Part shown: positions 27,553 to 35,325 of the stretch, piece by piece
Layout of the letters: every line of letters starts with the position of its first letter
How positions within the stretch are numbered: position 1 is the first letter of the stretch
Assembly (NCBI GenBank): GCA_050699035.1
Contig: JBOHDE010000005.1
Coordinates: forward strand, 1 to 44,810
Length of the DNA stretch: 44,810 bases
DNA from: WHTB01 sp050699035
Lineage (GTDB): Bacteria > Actinomycetota > Actinomycetes > Propionibacteriales > Nocardioidaceae
Direction: 5' to 3'
Notes under the pieces: model-generated
Databases searched by the model: none
Seen by the model: only the letters and a program-made list of their open reading frames with translations
What the model was told of the DNA's origin: nothing
Translations under genes and position numbers: made by a program

Positions 27553-28041
27553 CCACGCGCCGGCGCAGGCGAGCGTGTCCGGCACGAACGTCCACGGCTC
27601 GAGCGTCCCGTCGATGTGGCCGACCACCTCCTTGACCGGCACCCAGGCACCCCAGGCCACCTCCTCCGGCTGGTGCCTGACCGGCCCGTCGTAGGTCGCC
27701 TCGAAGACGAACCCGACATAGTCGGTCACGTCGTCGGTGTAGGACGTCTCCAGCAGCGGCCGGATCGGGACACCGGCGATGCCGAGCTCCTCGGCGAGCT
27801 CACGTCGGGCCGCGTCGCCCGGGTCCTCGCCGGCCAGCACGCAGCCGCCGGCCGCGAAGTCGTACAGGCCGGGGTAGACGTCTTTGGTGTCGGTGCGGCG
27901 GTGGACGTAGATCGAGCCGTTGCCGTCGTGCACGACCACCGCGGTCGCGGCGTGGCGGAGGTTCTCGCGGCGGACCTGCGAGCGCGGCGCCCGTCCGCAG
28001 GGCCGGCGGTCCGTGCCGTACAGCGCGAGGATCTCGTCCAT
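27532..28041 (-). CDS. Nudix hydrolase
   Basis: A 169-residue hydrolase of nucleoside-diphosphate-X compounds. The Nudix box is complete: GGCVLAGEDPGDAARRELAE then ELGI, matching GX5EX7REUXEEXGU. The N-terminal region ENLRHAATAVVVHDGNGSIY is similar to the Nudix proteins that resemble isopentenyl-diphosphate isomerase (YfcD-like). ATG 28041 is preferred, with ATG 28053 as an alternative in the same frame. It is convergent with the GNAT gene and divergent from dop, with 97 bp to the dop start. The substrate cannot be inferred. Confidence 0.87.
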   Translation of the reverse strand: MDEILALYGTDRRPCGRAPRSQVRRENLRHAATAVVVHDGNGSIYVHRRTDTKDVYPGLYDFAAGGCVLAGEDPGDAARRELAEELGIAGVPIRPLLETSYTDDVTDYVGFVFEATYDGPVRHQPEEVAWGAWVPVKEVVGHIDGTLEPWTFVPDTLACAGAWLRTLPR

Positions 28042-28125
28042 GTCACCTATCATCCCAACCGGCCAGGGGCCAGGGCGCTCACGGTGGCTGCGGGCCGGGC
28101 GACGTTGAACCAGACCTCCACCGCG

Positions 28126-28131
28126 TACGCT
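28126..28131 (+). promoter_or_regulatory. -10 box of a leaderless promoter (dop)
   Basis: TACGCT lies 7 nt before ATG 28139. Confidence 0.55.
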
Positions 28132-28138
28132 CGTGATC

Positions 28139-29653
28139 ATGAGTGTGCGACGCGTGATGGGCACCGAGACCGAGTACGGCATCTCGGTCCAAGGGCAGCC
28201 CACCGCCAACCCCATGCTCGCGTCCTCGCAGATCGTGAACGCCTACGCCAACGCGACGGTGCGGGCCCGACGCGCACGGTGGGACTTCGAGGAGGAGAGC
28301 CCGCTGCGGGACGCGCGCGGGTTCGACATGAGCCGGCAGGTCGCCGACCCGAGCCAGCTGACCGACGAGGAGCTGGGGCTCGCCAACGTCATCTTGACCA
28401 ACGGGGCCCGCCTCTACGTCGACCACGCGCACCCGGAGTACTCGACGCCGGAGTGCATGAGCCCGCTCGACATCGTCCGGTGGGACAAGGCGGGGGAGCA
28501 GATCATGCTGGCGGCCTCCCAGCGCGCCGCGCAGGTGCCGAACAGCCGCCCGATCCAGCTGTACAAGAACAACACCGACAACAAGGGCGCGTCGTACGGC
28601 GCCCACGAGAACTACCTGATGCCTCGGCGCACACCGTTCGCCGACATCGTCCGGCACATCACGCCGTTCTTCGTAAGCCGGCAGGTGATCTGCGGAGCCG
28701 GCCGGGTCGGCATCGGCCAAGACGGCGCGGTCAACGGGTTCCAGATCAGCCAGCGGGCCGACTACTTCGAGGTCGAGGTCGGCCTGGAGACGACGCTCAA
28801 GCGTCCGATCGTCAACACCCGCGACGAGCCACATGCCGACCCGGAGAAGTACCGCCGTCTGCACGTCATCATCGGCGACGCCAACCTGTCCGAGATCTCG
28901 ACGTACCTGAAGGTCGGCACCACGTCGCTCGTGCTGGCGATGATCGAGGAGCGCTTCCTCCCGGGCGATCTGGCGTTCGCGCATCCGGTGAAGGAGCTGC
29001 GCAGCATCTCCCACGACCCGACCCTCCGGCACCTGGTCGAGCTCAAGGACGGGCGGCGGGTAACCGCCGTACAGGTGCAGCTGGACTACCTCGAGCACGC
29101 CCGCAAGTTCATCGAGGACCGCTACGGCGCCGACGCGGACGAGCAGACGGTCGACGTGCTGGAGCGCTGGGAGTCGGTCCTCACCCGGCTGGAGCGGGAC
29201 CCGATGGAGTGCCGTCGTGAGCTCGACTGGGTCGCCAAGCTCGGCCTGCTGACCTCCTACCGCGACCGCGACGGGATCGACTGGGACCACCCCAAGCTGC
29301 ACCTCGTCGACCTGCAGTACGCCGACATCCGCCCGGAGAAGGGTCTCTACCACCAGCTGGTCAGACGCGGCTCGATCGACCGCCTGCTCACCGACGCGGA
29401 GGTCGACCATGGCGTGGCACATCCGCCGACCGACACCCGGGCGTACTTCCGTGGTCGCTGCCTGCAGCAGTACGCCGACCAGGTGGCCGCGGCCTCCTGG
29501 GACTCGGTGATCTTCGACCTGCCCGGCCGGGAGTCGTTGCAGCGGGTGCCGACCATGGAGCCGCTGCGCGGGACCGAGCAGCATGTCGCCGGACTGCTCG
29601 ACCGCTGCCGAACCGCCGAGGAGCTCGTTCGCGCGATCACCGGATCCAGGTAG
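28139..29653 (+). CDS. dop: Depupylase/deamidase of Pup (Dop)
   Basis: ATP-dependent enzyme of the carboxylate-amine ligase (glutamine-synthetase-like) fold that removes Pup from proteins and, where Pup ends in Gln, deamidates it. 504 residues, the usual length. The opening RRVMGTETEYGIS contains the metal/ATP-binding glutamates. HPEYSTPECMSPLDIVRWDKAGE and YKNNTDNKGASYGAHENYL are active-site segments shared with PafA. The Dop-specific insertion after the first strands (about 35-80) is present. ATG 28139 fits the -10 spacing. TAG 29651-29653 begins the pup -10 box. Because Pup here already ends in Glu, Dop's main task would be depupylation. Confidence 0.95.
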   Translation: MSVRRVMGTETEYGISVQGQPTANPMLASSQIVNAYANATVRARRARWDFEEESPLRDARGFDMSRQVADPSQLTDEELGLANVILTNGARLYVDHAHPEYSTPECMSPLDIVRWDKAGEQIMLAASQRAAQVPNSRPIQLYKNNTDNKGASYGAHENYLMPRRTPFADIVRHITPFFVSRQVICGAGRVGIGQDGAVNGFQISQRADYFEVEVGLETTLKRPIVNTRDEPHADPEKYRRLHVIIGDANLSEISTYLKVGTTSLVLAMIEERFLPGDLAFAHPVKELRSISHDPTLRHLVELKDGRRVTAVQVQLDYLEHARKFIEDRYGADADEQTVDVLERWESVLTRLERDPMECRRELDWVAKLGLLTSYRDRDGIDWDHPKLHLVDLQYADIRPEKGLYHQLVRRGSIDRLLTDAEVDHGVAHPPTDTRAYFRGRCLQQYADQVAAASWDSVIFDLPGRESLQRVPTMEPLRGTEQHVAGLLDRCRTAEELVRAITGSR

Positions 29654-29656
29654 GGT
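29651..29656 (+). promoter_or_regulatory. -10 box upstream of pup, fused to the dop stop codon
   Basis: TAGGGT starts with the dop stop. It predicts a pup-prcB-prcA transcript beginning near 29663 with a 42-nt leader, separate from dop. Confidence 0.5.
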
Positions 29657-29675
29657 CGGGTGCAGGCGAACGTAT

Positions 29676-29698
29676 GACCGATTGCGGTCGGGAGGTGA
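29676..29698 (+). promoter_or_regulatory. Pup leader: small hairpin next to a complete Shine-Dalgarno site
   Basis: GACCG-attg-CGGTC (29676-29689) forms a 5-bp stem 1 nt before GGAGGTGA (29691-29698), which is fully complementary to the usual anti-SD. Spacing to ATG 29705 is 6 nt. This is the best ribosome site in the window, in line with high Pup demand. Confidence 0.55.
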
Positions 29699-29704
29699 GG
29701 ACAC

Positions 29705-29914
29705 ATGGCACGTGACGGAGGTCAGCAGCAGAAACGTCCGCAGCGGTCCACGGAGACCGAGGACGCGACCGAGGTCGCGCCGAGCGAGGACGTGGCCGAG
29801 CGCAAGGAGAAGCTCGACGACGACATCGACTCGATCCTCGACGAGATCGACGAGGTCCTCGAGTCCAATGCCGAAGAGTTCGTGCGAGGGTTCGTCCAGA
29901 AGGGTGGAGAATGA
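29705..29914 (+). CDS. pup: Prokaryotic ubiquitin-like protein Pup
   Basis: A 69-residue tag, largely disordered. The Gln/Arg-rich start MARDGGQQQKRPQRS is family-typical. The helical part ERKEKLDDDIDSILDEIDEV binds the Mpa coiled coil, and the C-terminus is FVQKGGE. The last codon is GAA (Glu) before TGA, so the gene encodes the conjugation-ready form rather than the GGQ form that needs deamidation. Four nt overlap with prcB (ATGA) couples translation. PafA would attach it through the terminal Glu side chain to lysines of target proteins. Confidence 0.97.
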   Translation: MARDGGQQQKRPQRSTETEDATEVAPSEDVAERKEKLDDDIDSILDEIDEVLESNAEEFVRGFVQKGGE

Positions 29915-30744
29915 GCAGACCGTCCGACTCGCGGCTCCCCGCGTCCTTCCTGACGCCGGGGAGCTCGTCGTTCGCGGACTTCCTGGCGCAGCAGTCACCT
30001 GAGCTGCTGCCCGGGCGACTCACCCCACCCTCCGGGCAGGTCGACGTACCGCACGGCACCACCATCGTGGCCGCAACGTTTCCCGACGGTGTGATCATGG
30101 CCGGCGATCGCCGCGCCACGATGGGCAACGTCATCGCGCAACGCGACATCGAGAAGGTCTACCCGGCCGACGAGTTCTCCGCCGTCGGGTTCGCGGGTAC
30201 GGCCGGGCTCGGAGTCGAGATGGTGCGGCTGTTCCAGGTCGAGCTCGAGCATTACGAGAAGATCGAGGGCACTACGCTCTCGATCGACGGCAAGGCCAAC
30301 CGGCTGGCCACCTTGATCCGCGGCAACCTGTCGATGGCGATGCAGGGCCTGGCCGTCGTGCCGCTGTTCGCCGGCTTCGACCCGCAGGCCGATGGCGGAC
30401 GGATCTTCTCCTATGACGTCGCCGGCGGCCGCTACGAGGAGACCGCGTTCCACGCGGTCGGCTCGGGCTCGCTGTTCGCCCGCGGCTCGCTGAAGAAGCT
30501 GTACCGCGAGGACCTCAGCGAACGCGAGTGCGTGATGGCGGTCATCCAGTCGCTGTACGACGCCGCCGACGACGACTCCGCGACCGGCGGCCCGGACCTC
30601 ACCCGGCGGATCTTCCCGATCGTCTCGGTGGTCACCGCTGAGGGCTTCCGTCGGCTTCCCGATGCCGACGTCGGCGCGATCGCCGACGAGGTGGTCGCCG
30701 GCCGGATGCAACGCCCCGACGGCCCCGCTGCCCAGCTGATCTGA
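29911..30744 (+). CDS. prcB: Proteasome beta subunit PrcB
   Basis: Catalytic subunit of the 20S core, 277 residues. A 49-residue propeptide (to VPHG) would be cut to expose Thr50 (TTIVAATFPDGVIMAGDRRAT), the N-terminal nucleophile. The matching Asp and Lys of the active site are in AGDRR and the later RDIEKVY strand region. The remainder follows the Ntn-hydrolase fold (GFAGTAGLGVEMVRL, FHAVGSGSLFARGSLK). It is joined to pup by ATGA and is 19 bp from prcA. Seven beta subunits form each inner ring. Confidence 0.96.
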   Translation: MSRPSDSRLPASFLTPGSSSFADFLAQQSPELLPGRLTPPSGQVDVPHGTTIVAATFPDGVIMAGDRRATMGNVIAQRDIEKVYPADEFSAVGFAGTAGLGVEMVRLFQVELEHYEKIEGTTLSIDGKANRLATLIRGNLSMAMQGLAVVPLFAGFDPQADGGRIFSYDVAGGRYEETAFHAVGSGSLFARGSLKKLYREDLSERECVMAVIQSLYDAADDDSATGGPDLTRRIFPIVSVVTAEGFRRLPDADVGAIADEVVAGRMQRPDGPAAQLI

Positions 30745-30763
30745 CCCGGCGAGAAAGGCCTCC

Positions 30764-31669
30764 ATGACCACCCCGTTCTACGTCTCGCCCGAACAGCTGA
30801 TGAAGGACCGGGCCGACTACGCGCGCAAGGGCATCGCCCGCGGCCGCAGCGTGGTCGTCCTGCAGTACGCCGACGGGATCGCGTTCGTCGCCGAGAACCC
30901 TTCGCAGGCGTTGCACAAGATCAGCGAGATCTACGACCGGGTGGCGTTCGCCGCGGTCGGGCGCTACAACGAGTTCGAGAACCTCCGCATCGCCGGCGTA
31001 CGCCTCGCCGACCTGCGCGGCTACTCCTATGACCGGGCCGACGTCACCGGCCGCGGGCTCGCGAACGCGTACGCCCAGACCCTCGGCACGATCTTCTCCA
31101 GCGGCGGCGAGAAGCCGTACGAGGTGGAGATCTTCGTCGCCGAGATCGGGGAGAGCGTCGACGAGGACCAGATCTACCGGCTGACCTATGACGGGTCAGT
31201 CGCCGACGAGCAGGGCTACGCCGTGATGGGCGGGCAGGTCGACTCGGTCAACGAGTACCTCTCCACGAGCTACTCCGCCGGGCTGTCGCTCGAGGACGCC
31301 GTCCGGCTCGCGTCGGCGGCGCTCGGCCACGACTCGCAGCAGCCGCGCACGCCCGACCCCGAACAGCTCGAGGTCGCCGTGCTCGACCGCGCCCGCAGCC
31401 AACCGCGCAAGTTCCGGCGGATCCGCGGCGAGCGGGTGACCGCGCTGTTCGGCGGCACCGACGCCACCGCGACCGCGGATGACGAGACGCCGGCAGCAGC
31501 GGACGCGACCACGGACGCGACCTCGGACTCGGCGGAGCCGAGCGCCGGGCCGTCCTCCGAGCCGGCAGCGGAGCCGACCGATGGGAGCAAGGACGGCGCC
31601 GCGGAGGACAGCATCGACGTGACCGACCTGCCGCCCGACCCGCCCGCGCCGACCACACCGACCGCCTGA
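30764..31669 (+). CDS. prcA: Proteasome alpha subunit PrcA, with long low-complexity tail
   Basis: Outer-ring subunit that gates the core and docks Mpa. It opens MTTPFYVSPEQLMKDRADYARKG, including the H0-helix/gating region, and has SVVVLQYADGIAFVAENPS and FAAVGRYNEFENL. The folded part ends near residue 230 (RVTALFGG). About 70 residues of Ala/Thr/Ser/Pro/acid-rich sequence follow (TADDETPAAADATTDATSD and on), making 301 residues versus about 250 in mycobacteria. Ribosome site AGAAAGG. It ends the pup-prcB-prcA operon, and a large inverted repeat follows at 31705-31760. Confidence 0.95.
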   Translation: MTTPFYVSPEQLMKDRADYARKGIARGRSVVVLQYADGIAFVAENPSQALHKISEIYDRVAFAAVGRYNEFENLRIAGVRLADLRGYSYDRADVTGRGLANAYAQTLGTIFSSGGEKPYEVEIFVAEIGESVDEDQIYRLTYDGSVADEQGYAVMGGQVDSVNEYLSTSYSAGLSLEDAVRLASAALGHDSQQPRTPDPEQLEVAVLDRARSQPRKFRRIRGERVTALFGGTDATATADDETPAAADATTDATSDSAEPSAGPSSEPAAEPTDGSKDGAAEDSIDVTDLPPDPPAPTTPTA

Positions 31670-31704
31670 CCGTGCTGGGTGGACCTCAGGGGTCTGCCGC
31701 CGTT

Positions 31705-31760
31705 GACTGGCGCGTTTCGTAGGGACAAACCGGGCACCGGGCCTACGCAACGCGCCAGTC
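31705..31760. repeat. 19-bp inverted repeat after prcA (terminator or intergenic palindrome)
   Basis: Arms 31705-31723 and 31742-31760 match with one mismatch around an 18-nt loop. With wobble pairs the stem can extend by four more positions. It lies 36 nt after the prcA stop. No T-tract follows. Confidence 0.7.
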
Positions 31761-31771
31761 GATGAGGTGGA

Positions 31772-31873
31772 GTGCCGACCCATGCCCTAGCCACCGCCCG
31801 GGTCACGGTCACCGATGCCGGCGGCAACCGGCTGACCCAGCGGATCGACCGGGCCTGGCGAGTGGCCGACTGA
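31772..31873 (+). pseudogene. Possible 33-codon gene remnant between prcA and pafA
   Basis: From GTG 31772 (GAGGTGG just upstream) the frame reads MPTHALATARVTVTDAGGNR and continues to WRVAD, stopping at TGA 31871. Third positions are nearly all C/G, as in real genes here. The RVTVTDAGGNRL segment looks like a beta-strand repeat of a larger extracellular protein, but I cannot name a family. A chance open frame is also possible. Confidence 0.25.
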
Positions 31874-31926
31874 CCGACCAGGGAGACGGGTTGGCGAGTC
31901 CATAGATGCGTGCTTTGGCTTCCGCG

Positions 31927-31932
31927 TAGGGT
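31927..31932 (+). promoter_or_regulatory. -10 box of a leaderless promoter (pafA)
   Basis: TAGGGT lies 6 nt before GTG 31939. Confidence 0.6.
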
Positions 31933-31938
31933 GACCAC

Positions 31939-33300
31939 GTGGACCGCCGGATCTTCGGGATCGAGAACGAGTACGGCGTCACTTGCACCTTTCGAGGGCA
32001 GCGGCGCCTCTCGCCGGACGAGGTCGCCCGCTACCTGTTCCGGAGGGTGGTCTCGTGGGGCCGCAGCAGCAACGTCTTCCTCCGCAACGGCGCCCGGCTC
32101 TACCTCGACGTCGGCAGCCACCCCGAGTACGCCACGCCCGAGTGCGACGACATCGTCGATCTGGTCACGCACGACAAGGCGGGCGAGCGGGTCCTGGAGG
32201 GTCTGCTGGTCGACGCCGAGAAGCGGCTCGCCGACGAGGGCATCACCGGCGACGTCTACCTGTTCAAGAACAACACCGACTCGGCCGGCAACTCGTACGG
32301 CTGCCACGAGAACTACCTCGTCGGCCGGCATGGCGAGTTCAGCCGCATCGCCGACGTCCTCATCCCGTTCCTGGTGAGCCGGCAGATCATCTGCGGCGCC
32401 GGCAAGGTGCTGCAGACACCGCGCGGTGCGGTCTACTCCGTCAGCCAGCGGGCCGAGCACATCTGGGAAGGCGTCTCGAGCGCCACCACGCGGTCCCGTC
32501 CGATCATCAACACCCGTGACGAGCCGCATGCGGACGCCGAGCGTTTCCGCCGTCTGCACGTCATCGTCGGCGACTCCAACATGAGCGAGACCACGACGAT
32601 GCTCAAGGTCGCGAGCGCCGACCTCGTGCTGCGGATGATCGAGGAGGGCGTCGTGATGCGCGACCTCACGATCGAGAACCCGATCCGGGCGATCCGCGAG
32701 ATCTCGCACGACCTGACCGGCAAGCGGACGGTGCGGCTCGCCAACGGGCGGGAGGCGAGTGCCCTCGACCTGCAGGGCGAGTACCTCGGCAAGGCCCGCG
32801 ACTTCGTCGACCGCCGTGAGCTCCACTCACCGGTCATCGATCGCGTACTCGACCTGTGGGAGCGCAGCCTCAAGGCGGTCGAGTCGCAGGACCTGTCGCT
32901 GGTCGAGCGCGAGATCGACTGGGTGATCAAGTGGAAGCTGATCGAGCGCTACCGGGAGCAACACGGGCTGCCGCTCAGCCACGCCCGGGTCGCGCAGCTG
33001 GACCTCGCGTACCACGACATCCACCGCGGCCGCGGTCTCTACTACCTGCTGGAGGCGCGGGGGGCGGTCGCACGGGCGACCACCGACCTGGCCGTCTTCG
33101 AGGCGAAGTCCGTGCCGCCACAGACCACCCGGGCCCGGCTGCGCGGTGAGTTCATCCGCAAGGCGCAGGAGCGCCGCCGTGACTTCACCGTCGACTGGGT
33201 GCACCTCAAGCTCAACGACCAGGCCCAGCGCACGGTGCTGTGCAAGGACCCGTTCCGGGCCCACGACGAGCGCGTCGAACGGCTGATCGAGTCGATGTGA
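31939..33300 (+). CDS. pafA: Pup--protein ligase PafA
   Basis: ATP-dependent ligase that forms the isopeptide bond between the C-terminal Glu of Pup and a target lysine, 453 residues. Carboxylate-amine ligase fold with RRIFGIENEYGV (Mg/ATP glutamates), the catalytic Asp region VGSHPEYATPECDDIVDLVTHDKAGE, KNNTDSAGNSYGCHENYL, and RPIINTRDEPHADAERFRRLHVI. The C-terminal helical domain (about 390-453) that holds Pup is complete. GTG 31939 gives the standard start MDRRIFGIENEYGV. It lacks the Dop-specific insertion, which separates it from the paralogue at 28139. Separate transcript from prcBA. Confidence 0.96.
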   Translation: MDRRIFGIENEYGVTCTFRGQRRLSPDEVARYLFRRVVSWGRSSNVFLRNGARLYLDVGSHPEYATPECDDIVDLVTHDKAGERVLEGLLVDAEKRLADEGITGDVYLFKNNTDSAGNSYGCHENYLVGRHGEFSRIADVLIPFLVSRQIICGAGKVLQTPRGAVYSVSQRAEHIWEGVSSATTRSRPIINTRDEPHADAERFRRLHVIVGDSNMSETTTMLKVASADLVLRMIEEGVVMRDLTIENPIRAIREISHDLTGKRTVRLANGREASALDLQGEYLGKARDFVDRRELHSPVIDRVLDLWERSLKAVESQDLSLVEREIDWVIKWKLIERYREQHGLPLSHARVAQLDLAYHDIHRGRGLYYLLEARGAVARATTDLAVFEAKSVPPQTTRARLRGEFIRKAQERRRDFTVDWVHLKLNDQAQRTVLCKDPFRAHDERVERLIESM

Positions 33301-33325
33301 CCCTCCGTGGTTTGGAGCATGCAGT

Positions 33326-33331
33326 TAAGGT
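33326..33331 (+). promoter_or_regulatory. -10 box upstream of the FKBP lipoprotein gene
   Basis: TAAGGT within gcagTTAAGGTgtg predicts a 39-nt leader. A similar GTTAAGTT occurs before the VWA gene at 43283-43289. Confidence 0.45.
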
Positions 33332-33376
33332 GTGGGCTGATCGCCACCCGTCATTCAATTGCTTTGGGGTTCCCAC

Positions 33377-34336
33377 GTGCGTCGCCTGCTCCCGCTAGTG
33401 CTCGTTCCCGTCTTCCTCGTCTCCGCCTGCGGTGGTGGCGGCGAGGCTGAGTCGAAGACCTCCGACCGCGATGACAAGGCGCTCGCCGACGCCGTGACGG
33501 TGTCGGGCAAGGACGAGCCCGAGCTCAAGGTCGACAAGAAGTACAAGGCCAAGAAGCCCGCGACCGCGCTGGTCGACAAGGGTGACGGCGCCGAGACCAC
33601 GAAGGGCGCCTCGGTCCTGGTGGACTACGTCGCGGTCAACGCGAAGGACGGCAAGACCTTCGACAGCACCTACAAGTCGGGTCAGCAGGCGACGTTCCTG
33701 CTGGACGAGAAGCAGTTCCACCCTGACCTGGTCAAGGGTCTCGTCGACCGCAAGGTGGGAGACCGGGTCGCGATGGGGATGAAGGCATCCGACCTGATCC
33801 CCGACGAGAACCAGCTGAAACAGTCCGGCATGGCCGCCGACGACACCCTCGTGTTCCTGTTCGACATCGCCAAGGTCAGCGACCCGAAGCCGCTGAAGGC
33901 GATCGAGGGCGAGACCGCCAAGCTGCCCGCCGACCTGCCGCAGCTCAAGCTCGACGACAAGGGCACGCCGACCGGCTTCAGCAAGAGCGCCAAGACCGCG
34001 TCCGCCCCGAAGAAGCTGGTCACCGAGGTGCTGGTCGAGGGTGACGGCGACGCCGTCGAGCCGGGCGACCTGGTCACCTTCCAGTACCTCGGCCAGATCT
34101 ACCCGGCCGGCAAGATCTTCGACCAGTCCTACACCCGCCCGACGCCGGCCGTGTTCCAGGTCGGCACTGGTGGCCTGATCAAGGCCTGGGACGCCGGTCT
34201 GGTCGGGATCAAGAAGGGCAGCCGCGTCGTCCTCGGGGTGCCGCCGGAGCAGGGCTACGGTAAGCAGGGCAGCCCGCCGGCCATCCCGGCCAACGCGACG
34301 CTGGTCTTCGTCATCGACATCCTCGGGGTCAGCTGA
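33377..34336 (+). CDS. FKBP-type peptidyl-prolyl isomerase lipoprotein, two FKBP domains
   Basis: Extracellular lipid-anchored proline isomerase of about 319 residues. The signal peptide RRLLPLVLVPVFLVSAC has a lipobox with Cys18. A charged linker (about 23-60) is followed by domain 1 (about 65-155), which keeps FDSTY but lacks the usual Trp and YG active-site residues. Domain 2 (about 215-319) is canonical: FDQSYTRPTP, GLIKAWDAGLVGIKKGSRVV, GYGKQGSPPAIPANATLVF. So one site is probably inactive. GTG 33377 is the natural start; TTG 33359 is less likely. It lies between pafA and pafB, an order shared with other actinobacteria, and 26 bp before pafB. Confidence 0.9.
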   Translation: MRRLLPLVLVPVFLVSACGGGGEAESKTSDRDDKALADAVTVSGKDEPELKVDKKYKAKKPATALVDKGDGAETTKGASVLVDYVAVNAKDGKTFDSTYKSGQQATFLLDEKQFHPDLVKGLVDRKVGDRVAMGMKASDLIPDENQLKQSGMAADDTLVFLFDIAKVSDPKPLKAIEGETAKLPADLPQLKLDDKGTPTGFSKSAKTASAPKKLVTEVLVEGDGDAVEPGDLVTFQYLGQIYPAGKIFDQSYTRPTPAVFQVGTGGLIKAWDAGLVGIKKGSRVVLGVPPEQGYGKQGSPPAIPANATLVFVIDILGVS

Positions 34337-34362
34337 GCCCCTGAGTGTGAAGGGGGTGGGCA

Positions 34363-35325
34363 GTGACCGCACGCAAGAGCGAGCGGCTGATGAACCTCGT
34401 GATCTGCCTGCTGGTCGCGCGCACGTACGTGACCAAGGAGCGGATCCGCGAGGTGGTCGACGGCTACCGTGACCAGACCGACGACGCGTTCGAGAAGATG
34501 TTCGAACGCGACAAGGACGAGCTGCGCGACCTGTCCATCCCGATCGAGGTCGGCCACGTCGAGAAGGCCTTCGGCGACGAGCCCGGCTACCGGATCCGCC
34601 GCGACCTGTTCGCGCTCCCGGAGATCCGGCTGGAGCCCGACGAGGCGGCGGTAGTCGGCCTCGCCGCGCGGGTCTGGCAGGACGCCAGCCTGGCCGAGGC
34701 CACGTCGGGCGCCCTGCGGAAGTTGCGGGCCGGGGGAGTGACCGTCGATACGCGGGCACTGGCCGTCGTCGAGCCGCACGTCGACACCCAGGACGCCGCG
34801 TTCGACCCGCTGTGGCAGGCAGTGGTCACGCGGACGCCGGTGCGGTTCCCCTACCGGCGGCCCGGCGCCGAGCCTGCCGAGCGGCACCTGGAGCCGTGGG
34901 GCGTGCTGTCCTGGCACGGCCACTGGTACGTCATCGGCCATGACCGGGACCGCGACGGCGTACGGATGTTCCGGCTGTCCCGGGTCGACGGGCCGGTGGC
35001 CAAGGACGGCCGGCCCGGCGGGTTCGTCGTACCGGAGGACGTCGACATCCGGAAGCTGGCCGCCAACCTGCAGCCGGCGGCGGAGAAGGCCGAGGCGACG
35101 CTCCGCATCCGTCAGGGCGCGGGTGTCGTCCTGCGCCGTCGGGCGCTGTCCGTCGTGACTGGCGACGATGGCTGGGACACGGTCACCGTCCGGTACGCCG
35201 GGGTGTGGTCGATGGCCGAGCAGGTGTGCAGCTTCGGGACCGATGTGGTCGTCCAGGAGCCGACCGACCTGCGGGACACCGTTGTCACGATGCTGCGGGC
35301 GCTGGCCGAGGGCGGGACGGAGTGA
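34363..35325 (+). CDS. pafB: WYL-domain transcriptional regulator PafB
   Basis: A 320-residue regulator. The N-terminal winged-helix part (about 1-65, KSERLMNLVICLLVARTYVTKERIREVV) is followed by a WYL domain (about 150-225: VRFPYRRPGAEPAERHLEPWGVLSWHGHWYVIGHDRDRDGVRMFRLSR) and a WCX C-terminal domain. With PafC it forms the PafBC activator, which in mycobacteria turns on DNA-repair genes after damage. GTG 34363 has the ribosome site AGGGGGTGG. Stop overlaps pafC as GTGA. The name reflects genomic linkage to pafA; no direct part in pupylation is established. Confidence 0.93.
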   Translation: MTARKSERLMNLVICLLVARTYVTKERIREVVDGYRDQTDDAFEKMFERDKDELRDLSIPIEVGHVEKAFGDEPGYRIRRDLFALPEIRLEPDEAAVVGLAARVWQDASLAEATSGALRKLRAGGVTVDTRALAVVEPHVDTQDAAFDPLWQAVVTRTPVRFPYRRPGAEPAERHLEPWGVLSWHGHWYVIGHDRDRDGVRMFRLSRVDGPVAKDGRPGGFVVPEDVDIRKLAANLQPAAEKAEATLRIRQGAGVVLRRRALSVVTGDDGWDTVTVRYAGVWSMAEQVCSFGTDVVVQEPTDLRDTVVTMLRALAEGGTE

